Shown: positions 29,681 through 39,603, numbered from the stretch's first letter. The stretch is DNA of 43,081 nucleotides from Alphaproteobacteria bacterium (GCA_013316395.1 WSMU01000003.1:1-43081); one strand, 5' to 3'. Notes: generated from the letters alone by a model not told the origin. Made by a program: numbers and translations.

Positions 29681-30382
29681 ATGGGACAGAAAGTATCGCC
29701 AATTTCACAGCGTCTGGGTATTAACAAGATTACAGACTCTCGCTGGATTGCGGGTAAAAAAGATTACGCCGCATTGGTTGCTGAGGATATCAAAATCCGC
29801 AAATTTATTGAAAAGAAACTGAAGAAAGCCGGACTGGCAAAGGTTGTTGTTGAACGCTTTGCAAAGAAAGTAGTGGTAACAATCCACACATCTCGTCCTG
29901 GTATGATTATCGGCAAAAACGGTGCGGATATCGAAGCACTGCGTAACGATATCAAGAAATTGGTTAAAAATGATCAGGTTGTCGTTAACATTTATGAAGT
30001 TCGTCGTCCTGATTTGAATGCCCAGTTGGTAGCGCAGAACATGGCTCAGCAGATTGAAGGCCGTGTATCGCCGAAGCGCGCCATGAAGAAAGCTGTTCAG
30101 AATGCTCAGAAAGCGGGTGCCCAGGGTATCAAGGTTATGTGCTCTGGCCGACTGAATGGTGCGGAAATCGCGCGTAGCGAACAAATCCGCGAAGGACGCA
30201 TTCCGCTGCATACATTGCGTGCGGATATTGACTATGCGTCTATCCAGGCGAAAACTACATACGGTGTTATCGGTGTAAAAGTTTGGATTTACACAGGTGA
30301 TGTTGTAAACAAGGAAAAGCTGGCATCTGAAATGGCGAGACCCGCCGAATACGCCGGCAGCAGCGAAAGAAAAAGCAAATAA
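29681..30382 (+). CDS. rpsC: 30S ribosomal protein S3
   Basis: MGQKVSPISQRLGINK; KH-domain GKNGADIEALR. Confidence 0.97.
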   Translation: MGQKVSPISQRLGINKITDSRWIAGKKDYAALVAEDIKIRKFIEKKLKKAGLAKVVVERFAKKVVVTIHTSRPGMIIGKNGADIEALRNDIKKLVKNDQVVVNIYEVRRPDLNAQLVAQNMAQQIEGRVSPKRAMKKAVQNAQKAGAQGIKVMCSGRLNGAEIARSEQIREGRIPLHTLRADIDYASIQAKTTYGVIGVKVWIYTGDVVNKEKLASEMARPAEYAGSSERKSK

Positions 30383-30450
30383 ATTTTTGTCGGCCCCTAT
30401 ATGGGGCCGGGGAAACAAAAATTGTAAAAAGTAATAAAAGGTAGTTAATT

Positions 30451-30864
30451 ATGTTGATGCCAACAAAAACAAAATTTCGCAAACAGCACAAGGGCCGCAT
30501 CCATGGTGCGACCAAAGGTGGCAGCGAATTGGCATTTGGTTCTTTTGGACTGAAGGCCATGACTCCGGAACGTGTTACGGCACGCCAGATTGAAGCGGCA
30601 CGTCGCGCAATCACACGTCATATGAAGCGTATGGGTAAACTGTGGATTCGCATTTTCCCGGATGTTCCGGTAACTAAGAAACCTGCCGAAGTTCGTATGG
30701 GTAAAGGTAAAGGTGCGGTTGAATACTGGATTTGCCGTGTAAAACCGGGCCGCATTATGTTCGAATTGGACGGTGTAAAGCCGGAAGTAGCATACGAAGC
30801 GTTCGCATTGGCCGCTGCAAAATTGCCGGTTAAGACAAAGATTGTTGAACGTAAAGTTAACTAA
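30451..30864 (+). CDS. rplP: 50S ribosomal protein L16
   Basis: [16 protein letters not shown]...[11 protein letters not shown]. Confidence 0.97.
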   Translation: MLMPTKTKFRKQHKGRIHGATKGGSELAFGSFGLKAMTPERVTARQIEAARRAITRHMKRMGKLWIRIFPDVPVTKKPAEVRMGKGKGAVEYWICRVKPGRIMFELDGVKPEVAYEAFALAAAKLPVKTKIVERKVN

Positions 30865-30920
30865 TAAAAAGGTTGCATGTGGCACAATATGGTGCCAAGA
30901 TGCAAAAAAAGGTAGCTAAA

Positions 30921-31115
30921 ATGGCAGACAAGAAAGTTGAAAAAGAATCTTTGACGGTGGAAGCTTTGCAGAGCAAACTGGTTGATTTGAGCAAAGAGCA
31001 GATGAACCAGCGTTTCCAGCATGTCGCGGGTCAATTACCGAAAACACACGTTATTCGTCAGACTCGTCGTGAAATTGCACGCGTCAAAACAAAGCTGAAT
31101 GCAGCAAAAAAATAA
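30921..31115 (+). CDS. rpmC: 50S ribosomal protein L29
   Basis: Start trimmed to MADKKVEKESL; position and family. Confidence 0.92.
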   Translation: MADKKVEKESLTVEALQSKLVDLSKEQMNQRFQHVAGQLPKTHVIRQTRREIARVKTKLNAAKK

Positions 31116-31259
31116 AAAAAATTGCCGATTTTTGTTGAGATTTCTAAATTTTTAGATATCATATGCCGAAATTGGTTTAAAAAACAAGCAACTTAACCGT
31201 CGTGTCTGGCGCTGTGTGCGCCGGAAACTGGGGGTTAAAATAGGTAAGGGACATAAGTT

Positions 31260-31526
31260 ATGCCAAGACGTATACTGCAGGGAACAGTTAAAAGTACAGC
31301 AAACGACAAAACAGTTGTCGTTGAAGTGGAACGTCGTTTCCGTCATCCGCTGTATGGTAAGTTCGTAAAGCAGAACAAAAAGTACAAGGCGCACGATGAA
31401 AACAATGAATTCAAAGTTGGTGACATTGTTGCGATAGAGGAACATCGTCCGATTTCCAAGACAAAATCTTGGGTCGTAAAGGGACGCGTAGGCGTTTCCA
31501 AAAACGACGAGGTCGAGGTAGCCTAA
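31260..31526 (+). CDS. rpsQ: 30S ribosomal protein S17
   Basis: [34 protein letters not shown]. Confidence 0.97.
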   Translation: MPRRILQGTVKSTANDKTVVVEVERRFRHPLYGKFVKQNKKYKAHDENNEFKVGDIVAIEEHRPISKTKSWVVKGRVGVSKNDEVEVA

Positions 31527-31637
31527 GCTCACTGGGGTTCTTTGAGGTTCGGCGTTTGGGATTGGAACGCTGTGACAGTCGGAGCCCGTAACAAAGCGAC
31601 GGGGGATTGCCCCGTTCGCAGGATATAGGGTAAAAAA

Positions 31638-32012
31638 ATGATTCAGAATGAAACAGTTATGACAGTTGCTGATAACTCTGGTGCGCGTAAAGCAATGTGC
31701 ATCAAGGTTTTGGGCGGTTCTCATCGCCGTTATGCAACAGTTGGCGACAAAATTGTTGTCGCAATCAAGGAAGCGATTCCCCGTGGTAAGGTTCAAAAGG
31801 GTACGGTTCAGCGTGCGATTATCGTTCGTACCAAATTCCCGGTAAAACGTCCGGATGGCTCTATCATCCGCTTTGACGACAATGCGGTTGTTTTGATAAA
31901 CAAGAACAACTTTGAACCGATTGGTACACGTATTTTCGGGCCGATTGCCCGTGAAGTACGTCGCAAGTATGACGTTCAAAAGATTGTCTCCTTGGCGCCA
32001 GAAGTTATATAA
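31638..32012 (+). CDS. rplN: 50S ribosomal protein L14
   Basis: [27 protein letters not shown]. Confidence 0.98.
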   Translation: MIQNETVMTVADNSGARKAMCIKVLGGSHRRYATVGDKIVVAIKEAIPRGKVQKGTVQRAIIVRTKFPVKRPDGSIIRFDDNAVVLINKNNFEPIGTRIFGPIAREVRRKYDVQKIVSLAPEVI

Positions 32013-32055
32013 TATTTGGCCTATAGGTAATATCAAAAGATAAAAGGCGAGCAAA

Positions 32056-32358
32056 ATGAAAATAAAGAAAGGCGACGAAGTCGTAGTTATCTCCGGGAAG
32101 TACAAGGGCGTCAAGGGCAAGGTTCTTGAGGCACGTCCGACTGAATCCCGCGTTGTAGTTGAGGGTGTGAACCGCCGCAAATGGCATATCAAGCCCACAC
32201 AGGAACAGGCTGGTCATATTATTGACCGCGAAGCGCCGGTACATGTATCCAATGTTGCGCTGATTGACCCAAAAACCAAAAAGGCCACACGTGTGGGCTA
32301 CAAAATGGAGCAGGGCAAGAAAGTTCGCATTGCAAAGAAATCCGGAGCCCAAATATAA
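32056..32358 (+). CDS. rplX: 50S ribosomal protein L24
   Basis: [22 protein letters not shown]. Confidence 0.97.
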   Translation: MKIKKGDEVVVISGKYKGVKGKVLEARPTESRVVVEGVNRRKWHIKPTQEQAGHIIDREAPVHVSNVALIDPKTKKATRVGYKMEQGKKVRIAKKSGAQI

Positions 32359-32404
32359 AAATGTTTTCCCGCTGTTACGGGAAAGAAACTGTAAGGAATA
32401 AGAA

Positions 32405-32950
32405 ATGCAAAGCAGATTGCGTGAAATTTATGAAAAGAGCATCGTGCCTGAATTGGTAAAAGAATTCGGCTATACGAATGAACTGGCGGTGCCGAAACTG
32501 ACGAAGATTGTGCTGAACATGGGTGTCGGCGAAGCTGTTTCGGATAAAAAGAAATTGGATTCTGCGGCGGCTGATTTGACAGCTATTGCTGCGCAAAAGT
32601 CAGTTATTACACGTGCAAAGAAATCCATTGCGACATATCGCCTGCGCGAAGGTCAGCCTATTGGTACAAAGGTTACATTGCGTGGAAAAAGAATGTATGA
32701 CTTCTTGGATAAGCTGATTACGGTTGCATTGCCGCGTGTAAAGGACTTTCGTGGTTTGTCCAAGTCCAAGTTTGATGGTCGTGGTAACTATGCTTTTGGT
32801 ATCAAAGAACATCTGATTTTCCCGGAAATTTCGGTTGATAAAATCGATGCTATCCGCGGTATGGATATTGTTATTGCTACAACCGCAAAGACAGATGATG
32901 AAGCACGCGCACTGCTGACTAAGCTCGGTTTACCGTTGGTGTTGAAATAA
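32405..32950 (+). CDS. rplE: 50S ribosomal protein L5
   Basis: Family sequence and position. Confidence 0.97.
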   Translation: MQSRLREIYEKSIVPELVKEFGYTNELAVPKLTKIVLNMGVGEAVSDKKKLDSAAADLTAIAAQKSVITRAKKSIATYRLREGQPIGTKVTLRGKRMYDFLDKLITVALPRVKDFRGLSKSKFDGRGNYAFGIKEHLIFPEISVDKIDAIRGMDIVIATTAKTDDEARALLTKLGLPLVLK

Positions 32951-32968
32951 TAAGAGTAAGGAAAAAAA

Positions 32969-33271
32969 ATGGCTAAATTAGCGTTGATAAACAAACAGAA
33001 AAGACGTGAAAAGCTGGTCGCGCAGTATGCCTCAAAGCGTGATGCGATTAAGGCCAAGATGTCCGTCAATGCCACGCCTGATGAACGCATGGAAGCGATG
33101 AAGAAGCTGGCAAAACTGCCGCGTAATGCGAATCCGACGCGTTTGCGCAATCGTTGCAGCGTCACAGGACGTTCCCGCGGTTTCAGCCGCATGTTCGGTC
33201 TGTGCCGTCAGCAGGTTCGTACAATGGCGTCCGAAGGTAAACTGCCGGGCGTACGTAAGTCGAGCTGGTAA
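32969..33271 (+). CDS. rpsN: 30S ribosomal protein S14
   Basis: [39 protein letters not shown]. Confidence 0.97.
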   Translation: MAKLALINKQKRREKLVAQYASKRDAIKAKMSVNATPDERMEAMKKLAKLPRNANPTRLRNRCSVTGRSRGFSRMFGLCRQQVRTMASEGKLPGVRKSSW

Positions 33272-33341
33272 AAACAACAATCGCAGCTGTGGACAATGCA
33301 GCTGTTTGAGCCGGAATTATCCGGCATAATAGGAGTAAAAG

Positions 33342-33740
33342 ATGTCATTATCACACCCGATAGGAGATATGGTGACCCGCATTCGCAACGGGCAGAATGC
33401 AGGTAAGGAAACCATAACCGTTCCGGCAAGCAATCTGCGTGCCGCGGTTTTGTCCGTACTGAAAGATGAAGGTTTCATCACTGATTTTCGCAAAGAACAG
33501 ATTGACGAACATCGTTCGAACTTGGTCGTTGAGCTGAAGTATGTCGGTGGAAACGGCGCGATTCAGGAAATTTCTATAGTGTCCAAACCGGGACGTCGCG
33601 TTTATTCCGGCAGTGCAAAAATGCCGAAAGTATTAAATGGCCTGGGTATTGCAATCGTATCAACCCCCAACGGCGTCATGACTGACCACAAGGCTCGCCT
33701 GATGAACGTAGGTGGCGAAGTATTGTGCAAGGTTATATAA
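33342..33740 (+). CDS. rpsH: 30S ribosomal protein S8
   Basis: Family sequence and position. Confidence 0.97.
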   Translation: MSLSHPIGDMVTRIRNGQNAGKETITVPASNLRAAVLSVLKDEGFITDFRKEQIDEHRSNLVVELKYVGGNGAIQEISIVSKPGRRVYSGSAKMPKVLNGLGIAIVSTPNGVMTDHKARLMNVGGEVLCKVI

Positions 33741-33759
33741 TTGAAGTGAGGAACAAGTT

Positions 33760-34311
33760 ATGTCTCGTGCAGGAAAATATCCAGTAAAAATCCAGGACGG
33801 TGTTTCTGTTGAAATGACGGAAGCGGTTCTGGTCGTAAAGGGCCCGAAGGGCGAAATCAAGCTGCCGTTGGATACAAAAAATGCAGCTTTGGTTGATATT
33901 AAAATTGAAGACGGTCATGTGACCATTACTCCTAAGGATGCAGAAGATAAAACTTCGCGTGCAATGTGGGGTACAATGGCGCGTAATGTTCGTTGCGCAA
34001 TCCAGGGTGTGTCCGCCGGCTTCCAGAAAGCTATGTATATGAAAGGTGTTGGTTACAAGGCATCGGTTAAGGGCAACGATTTGGTTTTGGTTGCGGGTTA
34101 TTCGCATGATGTTGTTATCCCGATTCCGGCTGGCTTGTCTGTTCAGATGGGCGATGCGCCGACAGAATTTACCATCAGTGGTGTTGACAAGTGCCTGGTA
34201 GGCCAGTTTGCTGACAAGGTTCACAAGGTTCGCAAGGCCGACCCATACAAGGGCAAGGGTATCTTCTATAAGGGCGAAAAAATCCGCCGCAAGGAAGGTA
34301 AAAAGAAATAA
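33760..34311 (+). CDS. rplF: 50S ribosomal protein L6
   Basis: MSRAGKYPVKI...GKGIFYKGEKIRRKEGKKK. Confidence 0.97.
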   Translation: MSRAGKYPVKIQDGVSVEMTEAVLVVKGPKGEIKLPLDTKNAALVDIKIEDGHVTITPKDAEDKTSRAMWGTMARNVRCAIQGVSAGFQKAMYMKGVGYKASVKGNDLVLVAGYSHDVVIPIPAGLSVQMGDAPTEFTISGVDKCLVGQFADKVHKVRKADPYKGKGIFYKGEKIRRKEGKKK

Positions 34312-34358
34312 TAAGTAGTGATTCCCGCTGTTACGGGGATATGCAAAAAGGAAACAAA

Positions 34359-34715
34359 ATGTTGAAACATTTGTCTACAGAAGAAAGACGTACGCTGGCA
34401 AATCGCGGCGCGCTGAAAAGAAAGAATCCGGGCAAAATCCGTCTGTCGGTTTTCCGTTCCGGTCGTCACATTGAAATCCAGGCTATTGATGATGTTAAAG
34501 GTCACACTGTTTGCGCCGCATCGTCAAAGGAAAAAGACTTTAAGGGCCAGGGCTGGAATGTTGCCGGTGCTGAGCTGGTCGGCAAGGTATTTGCTGAACG
34601 CGCAGTAAAGGCGAATATTGCTGATAACTGTTATTTTGACCGCGGCGGCTATCGCTATCACGGTCGTGTCAAAGCCTTGTGCGAAGCTGTTCGTGCTGGT
34701 GGCGTCAGAATATAA
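34359..34715 (+). CDS. rplR: 50S ribosomal protein L18
   Basis: Start trimmed to [35 protein letters not shown]. Confidence 0.95.
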   Translation: MLKHLSTEERRTLANRGALKRKNPGKIRLSVFRSGRHIEIQAIDDVKGHTVCAASSKEKDFKGQGWNVAGAELVGKVFAERAVKANIADNCYFDRGGYRYHGRVKALCEAVRAGGVRI

Positions 34716-34739
34716 TTGTAATATACGGAGTACATAAAA

Positions 34740-35294
34740 ATGGCACGTTTTGATGATAAAAAATTGCAGACGGATAATTTGGTAGACAAGTTGGTTTCTA
34801 TCAATCGCGTCTCGAAAACAGTTAAGGGCGGCCGCAACATGTCTTTCTCGGCATTGGTTGTGGTTGGTGACAAAGCCGGTCGCGTAGGTTTTGGTAAGGG
34901 CAAGGCGCTGGAAGTGCAGTCTGCTGTTCAGAAAGCGACTAAGGCCGCAAAGGCAAAAATGATTCGTGTTCCTTTGAAAGAAGGTCGTACACTGCATCAC
35001 GATAGCGCGGCGAAATATGGCGCCAGCAAGCTGGTTGTACGCAGCGCGGTTCCCGGTACCGGTATTATTGCGGGTGGTGCCTTGCGTGCGGTATTTGAAT
35101 GCTTGGGCGTTCAGGACGTTGTTGTGAAATCCCAGGGCTCTAACAACCCCAACAACATGATTCGCGCAGCTTTCATGGCATTTGCAAAAATGAATTCGCC
35201 GAAGACGGTTGCGGCACGCCGCGGCAAGTCTGTTGCGGAAATTATCGCAGGCCGTGACGGTAAAAAGCTGGAAGAAGCTGGCGAAGATAAATAA
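34740..35294 (+). CDS. rpsE: 30S ribosomal protein S5
   Basis: [20 protein letters not shown]. Confidence 0.97.
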   Translation: MARFDDKKLQTDNLVDKLVSINRVSKTVKGGRNMSFSALVVVGDKAGRVGFGKGKALEVQSAVQKATKAAKAKMIRVPLKEGRTLHHDSAAKYGASKLVVRSAVPGTGIIAGGALRAVFECLGVQDVVVKSQGSNNPNNMIRAAFMAFAKMNSPKTVAARRGKSVAEIIAGRDGKKLEEAGEDK

Positions 35295-35332
35295 CGCTTT
35301 GCGTGATTTAAAGAAAACGGAGTACTTTAGTT

Positions 35333-35512
35333 ATGTCTAAAATAGTTGTAAAGCAGGTAAAGAGCCTTATCGGTCGTCCGGAATCTCAGCGCAAGGTTAT
35401 TGCATCTTTGGGATTGGGCCGCATCGGCAAGACAAAAGAGCTGAACGATACGCCGGTTGTGCGTGGCATGATTGCCAAAGTTGCACACTTGGTTGAAGTT
35501 GTTGAGCAGTAA
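35333..35512 (+). CDS. rpmD: 50S ribosomal protein L30 (not in the supplied ORF track)
   Basis: Translated by eye: MSKIVVKQVKSLIGRPESQRKVIASLGLGRIGKTKELNDTPVVRGMIAKVAHLVEVVEQ*. Confidence 0.95.
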   Translation: MSKIVVKQVKSLIGRPESQRKVIASLGLGRIGKTKELNDTPVVRGMIAKVAHLVEVVEQ

Positions 35513-35594
35513 ATATAAAAAACCGAGTAGGGCGACACTTGTCGCCTTGCGAAAAAAGACTATATTGGTAGTCGTAGGATAAAAGGATAATAAA

Positions 35595-36053
35595 ATGAAA
35601 CTGAATGCACTGATGGATAATTATGGCGCGCGTGCGGATGCAAAGCGTGTAGGGCGTGGTATCGGCAGCGGTATGGGTAAGACAGCCGGTCGCGGTCACA
35701 AGGGTCAAAAGGCGCGCAGCGGTTCCCGCAAGCAGGCGACATTCCAGGGTGGACAGATGCCGATTTTGCGTCGTTTCCCGAAATTTGGATTTAACAATCC
35801 GTTTGCGAAGGAATATGTAACAATCAACCTGGGCGATATTGAAAAATTCATCGCGTCTGGTAAGATTGATGCCAAGGCACCGATTACTATTGATTCCCTG
35901 TTGGCGGCCAAAGTTATCAACCGCAAAATGTCTGGCTTGAAAGTTTTGGCGAAGGGTGAAATCAAATCTAAGGTTGAAATTGTTGCGGCCAAATGGTCCA
36001 AATCAGCCGAGGAAGCGATTGTAAAAGCCGGCGGTTCTATTAAGGCTGAATAA
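35595..36053 (+). CDS. rplO: 50S ribosomal protein L15
   Basis: VGRGIGSGMGKTAGRGHKGQKARSG. Confidence 0.97.
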   Translation: MKLNALMDNYGARADAKRVGRGIGSGMGKTAGRGHKGQKARSGSRKQATFQGGQMPILRRFPKFGFNNPFAKEYVTINLGDIEKFIASGKIDAKAPITIDSLLAAKVINRKMSGLKVLAKGEIKSKVEIVAAKWSKSAEEAIVKAGGSIKAE

Positions 36054-36055
36054 TA

Positions 36056-36355
36056 ATGATATCTCCCAAGCGTTACGCGCAGCACGTTAAGGATAATATG
36101 ACTGCTTCTTTCTCGAATGAGATTGCAGATGTTGTTATGGCGCGTGCTGGTTGTCAGCCGGATGTGTTCGCGCGTATCGTTGGGGAAATTCCGCGTTGTA
36201 TCCCGGCGAAATATCATAAGATACTGAGTGAGATTTTAATCACTGCCTGTTTTAGTAAGTTATGCAAAAAAGCAACTTACTCAATTCCATTGAGTGAAAA
36301 GCATAAAGTACTACAGCGTGCGCTGTTATACGCGGGAAATGTAAGAGAGAGTTAA
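36056..36355 (+). CDS. Hypothetical 99-aa protein embedded in the spc operon between rplO and secY
   Basis: Starts 3 nt after rplO and ends 4 nt before secY; intact ORF; no family recognised. Confidence 0.65.
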   Translation: MISPKRYAQHVKDNMTASFSNEIADVVMARAGCQPDVFARIVGEIPRCIPAKYHKILSEILITACFSKLCKKATYSIPLSEKHKVLQRALLYAGNVRES

Positions 36356-36359
36356 GCCG

Positions 36360-37679
36360 ATGAAATTTTTGAAAAACTTTTTTGGAAATCTGACAGATTT
36401 GCAAAAGCGTATTTTGTTCACACTGGGGGCGTTGATTGTTTATCGCGTGGGGTCTTTTATCCCGTTGCCGGGTGTAAATGCGTCGGCTGTTTTGCATTTA
36501 TTTAGCGGCGAAGGCAGCGGTATGATGGGCATGTTCGACATGTTTTCCGGTGGTTCGTTGTCGCGTATGTCGGTATTAGCGCTTAATATTTTCCCATATA
36601 TTTCCGCATCGATTGTTTTGCAGTTGTTAACAGCGACTAGCAAATCGTTAAATGAATTGCGCAAAGAGGGTGAGTCCGGCCGTATTAAAATCAATCAATA
36701 TACGCGCTATCTGGCGGTAGTCCTGGCCGTCGTTCAGGGTTGGGCCGTGGTGCGTGGTCTGGAGGCGATGGCACCTGTAAATGGCGTTGCTGCGGTTGTT
36801 AATCCGGGTTTTGCGTTTGAGCTGTCTGCAATTATCGCCCTGGTTGGGGGAACGGTATTTGTTATGTGGCTGGCGGAGCAGATTACTGCACGTGGTATAG
36901 GGCAGGGGGCTTCGTTACTGATTTTTGCTGGTATTATCGCAGAAGTGCCGGGTGGAATCGCAAAAGTATTTTCTTTGGGTTCCGTCGGTCAGATGTCGCC
37001 GGCGATGATTGCATTGGTTGTTGGATTTGTAGTCGGTATTGTTGCGCTGATTGCGTTCTTTGAACAGGCACAGCGTCGTATCCAGATTTTATATCCGCGC
37101 CAAGTTATGGCAAACGGTGTTACAAATACAAACGCCTCTTATCTGCCGATAAAGGTTAATATGTCGGGGGTTATGGGACCGGTATTCGCAGCCAGTATAA
37201 TGATGCTGCCGGCGTTTGTTCAGCGCTTTGTTCAGAGCGAGAATCTGCTGGTTCAAAATATTATGGGATTCTTTACGTATGGCGCATGGTCTTATATAAT
37301 CATGTATACGATATTGATTGCGTTCTTTGCGTATTTCCAAACGGCGGTTATCTTTAATTCTGAAGAGACAAGCAACAATTTGAAAAACGCAGGTGGCTAT
37401 ATCCCCGGTGTTCGTCCCGGCGAACAGACCATTCATTATCTGGATGCGGTTGTATCCCGTACAACGGCAATCGGCGTAATGTATTTGATTGTTGTTTGCG
37501 TTGTTCCGATTATTCTGAACACTCATTTTGGAATGCCGCTGGCGATTGGTGGGACAAGTGTTCTGATTGTGGCGGGTGTTGTACTTGACACTATGAACCA
37601 GGTTCAGTCTTATCTGGTCGCAAAGCAATATGGTGGTGTTATTAAAAAGGCACAAAAGAAAGGACGTTTCCGCGGATAA
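36360..37679 (+). CDS. secY: Preprotein translocase subunit SecY
   Basis: Multi-TM SecY sequence (RILFTLGALIVYRVGSFIPLPGVN...RGIGQGASLLIFAGI...TIHYLDAVVSRTTAIG). Confidence 0.98.
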   Translation: MKFLKNFFGNLTDLQKRILFTLGALIVYRVGSFIPLPGVNASAVLHLFSGEGSGMMGMFDMFSGGSLSRMSVLALNIFPYISASIVLQLLTATSKSLNELRKEGESGRIKINQYTRYLAVVLAVVQGWAVVRGLEAMAPVNGVAAVVNPGFAFELSAIIALVGGTVFVMWLAEQITARGIGQGASLLIFAGIIAEVPGGIAKVFSLGSVGQMSPAMIALVVGFVVGIVALIAFFEQAQRRIQILYPRQVMANGVTNTNASYLPIKVNMSGVMGPVFAASIMMLPAFVQRFVQSENLLVQNIMGFFTYGAWSYIIMYTILIAFFAYFQTAVIFNSEETSNNLKNAGGYIPGVRPGEQTIHYLDAVVSRTTAIGVMYLIVVCVVPIILNTHFGMPLAIGGTSVLIVAGVVLDTMNQVQSYLVAKQYGGVIKKAQKKGRFRG

Positions 37680-37843
37680 GCAAATAAAGCGGATGCGTAA
37701 ACAAGATTTGACTTTTGCTGAATTTTGTATAAAATGATTTGGCAAAATAAAATACCCGAAAGATTTATAATATAATTTTTCGGCGTTTATACCCAGGGCG
37801 GGATGACCGAATCCTGGCAGTAAAATAAAAAGGAAAACAAAAG

Positions 37844-38221
37844 ATGGCACGTATAGCAGGTGTGAACATTCCGACAGAAAAGCGTATTGAGGTTGCGCTG
37901 CAATACATTCATGGTATTGGCCCGGCCAAAGCGGCGCAGATTTGCGAAGCCCTGAAATTGAAAGAAGGACTGCGCGCAAAAGATTTGACTGACGAGGATG
38001 TTGTTAAAATTTCGAACTATATCGAACAGAACTTTAAGGTAGAAGGTGATATTCGTCGCGAAGTTGCGATGAACATCAAACGTTTGCAGGACTTGAAGGC
38101 ATATCGTGGTATTCGTCACCGTAACCGTTTACCGGTTCGCGGTCAGCGTACACAGACCAATGCACGTACTCGTAAGGGTAAGCGCGTAGTGGTCGCCGGT
38201 TCCGCAACCAAGGGTAAGTAA
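37844..38221 (+). CDS. rpsM: 30S ribosomal protein S13
   Basis: [26 protein letters not shown]...[26 protein letters not shown]. Confidence 0.98.
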   Translation: MARIAGVNIPTEKRIEVALQYIHGIGPAKAAQICEALKLKEGLRAKDLTDEDVVKISNYIEQNFKVEGDIRREVAMNIKRLQDLKAYRGIRHRNRLPVRGQRTQTNARTRKGKRVVVAGSATKGK

Positions 38222-38384
38222 AATTTAATCTAATGCCGCGTCTGTTTGATGTTGGCGCGCTGGTGTCGCTTGTTGTACACTTCGCTTACCAACATCGGGG
38301 TATTCAAAGCATTATCTTAAATTTTGAAATAAGGTAGAGATTAACACGACAGTTAATTGAAGACATCTAAAAAGGTAAAAAATA

Positions 38385-38768
38385 ATGGCAGTAGCAAAAA
38401 CAAAAAAGAAAGTTGTTAAGAAAGTATCGCATGGCATTGCGCATGTTGTTGCGACAAATAACAACACTCGTATCACAATCACAGACCAGTCCGGCGCCGT
38501 TTTGACATGGGCGACGGCCGGTGCGAATAACTTTAAGGGCGCCAAAAAGTCCACGCCGTATGCGGCGACGGTTGTTGCGGACGCTGTTGGCAAAAAAGTT
38601 GCCGAAATGGGTATGAAAACAGTTGACGTTCTGATGCGTGGTATCGGCCAGGGACGTGAATCCGCCGTGCGCGGTTTGGCAAACGCCGGTCTGATTGTGC
38701 AGAGCATTACGGATACAACACGTATTCCGCACAATGGCTGCCGTCCTAAAAAGGTTCGCCGCGTGTAA
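38385..38768 (+). CDS. rpsK: 30S ribosomal protein S11
   Basis: Family sequence; HNGCRPKKVRRV. Confidence 0.98.
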   Translation: MAVAKTKKKVVKKVSHGIAHVVATNNNTRITITDQSGAVLTWATAGANNFKGAKKSTPYAATVVADAVGKKVAEMGMKTVDVLMRGIGQGRESAVRGLANAGLIVQSITDTTRIPHNGCRPKKVRRV

Positions 38769-38788
38769 ACGTGCATCTTATAAAAATA

Positions 38789-38820
38789 ACGGGGCCATGT
38801 TGCCCCGTTTTTATTTTTTA
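38789..38820. terminator. Bidirectional-looking terminator between rpsK and the convergent Cys-rich gene
   Basis: ACGGGGC-catgtt-GCCCCGT followed by TTTTATTTTTT. Confidence 0.8.
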
Positions 38821-39300
38821 ATCACTATAGTAACAGTCGTTTATGTATTGATAAGTGCCGCTCTGGTCCCCCATCTCGATGTCGGCGGGCTGATAGCATT
38901 CGGTAATTACACTTGCGCCCGCAGCGGCGGTTGTGCCATACATGCCGTCCGACACGGGGCAGCGCGTGCATGATGTCCCTTTGCCGTAATAGCCTGTAAA
39001 ACACCGGTATTCGCATAATGCATTTGTTGCTGTTTTTCTGCATCTTATTTGATAATGCATATTGAGGATACTTGTCCATGTGGTCTTGGGACATGCGGCT
39101 GGGCATTCCGCCGGGTCGATTATCGTGCTAATACAGCCTGCCTCGGCGCATGTTTCACTACTGCTGCGACAGCAGGTGGGTTCGCCTGGCTTAATCGGGC
39201 AGTGAACAATGTATATGTTGTCGCAGGTGCGGGCAATGGCATTGTTGGCAAGTATAATGCCAAAGGCGGCTCCGCATAATAAGGTAATCGTTTTTTTCAT
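38818..39300 (-). CDS. Small Cys-rich secreted protein, same family as 15319-15816 and 15846-16649
   Basis: Start set to MKKTITLLCGAAFGIILANNAIA; C-terminal YRCFTGYYGKGTSCTRCP...GASVITECY...GDQSGTYQYINDCYYSD. Confidence 0.75.
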   Translation of the reverse strand: MKKTITLLCGAAFGIILANNAIARTCDNIYIVHCPIKPGEPTCCRSSSETCAEAGCISTIIDPAECPAACPKTTWTSILNMHYQIRCRKTATNALCEYRCFTGYYGKGTSCTRCPVSDGMYGTTAAAGASVITECYQPADIEMGDQSGTYQYINDCYYSD

Positions 39301-39325
39301 GCTTTCAAATCCCTGTCTTTGTGTT

Positions 39326-39354
39326 AAACAAAATGCCGCCATGGAATTGGCGGC
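39326..39354 (-). terminator. Terminator-like hairpin at the 3' end of structured leader B
   Basis: Minus strand GCCGCC-AATTCCAT-GGCGGC-ATTTTGTTT. Confidence 0.7.
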
Positions 39355-39568
39355 CGGGGATTTCAGAAAATCATAACATAAAATGACCCCGTGGCTTTTG
39401 GATTAAACCTGTTATATAGCCACGGATCCCCGACCGGTTAAAATCGGGTGATATAAAACACACGGCGCATTATTGCGCCGACGCATTTTGTCGGATTCAG
39501 TGCGTATCATCGCACAGTTATGTTATGGGATTTCTGAGGTCCCTGAGCCAACATCCCTGTTGATTCAA
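39326..39568 (-). ncRNA. Structured RNA element, copy B (same class as 16670-16905)
   Basis: Shared blocks TTGAATC-ACAGGGATGT, AAATCCCATA, GGCGCA..TGCGCC, TCGGGGA, ACAGGTTTA(A)TCCAAAAGC, GGGGTCATT, TATGATTTTCT, TCCCCG, plus preserved helices. Confidence 0.75.
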
Positions 39569-39573
39569 AAAGA

Positions 39574-39603
39574 AGTATATAAATTGTGTGTGCTTAAGTA
39601 AAG
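39574..39603 (-). promoter_or_regulatory. Candidate promoter of structured RNA copy B
   Basis: Minus strand TTTACT - 17 nt - TATACT shortly before conserved TTGAATC. Confidence 0.45.

Noticed and set aside
22456-30418. Many 100-270 aa minus-strand ORFs opposite ribosomal and elongation-factor genes
   Set aside because: Shadow ORFs from strong codon bias on the coding strand; sense genes are unambiguous.
31152-32198. 348-aa minus-strand ORF over rpsQ/rplN
   Set aside because: Shadow ORF; composition is non-protein-like and sense genes are intact.
37708-37733. Promoter before rpsM (TTGACT..TATAAA)
   Set aside because: The spacer is only about 14 nt for the best -10; too weak to list as a feature.
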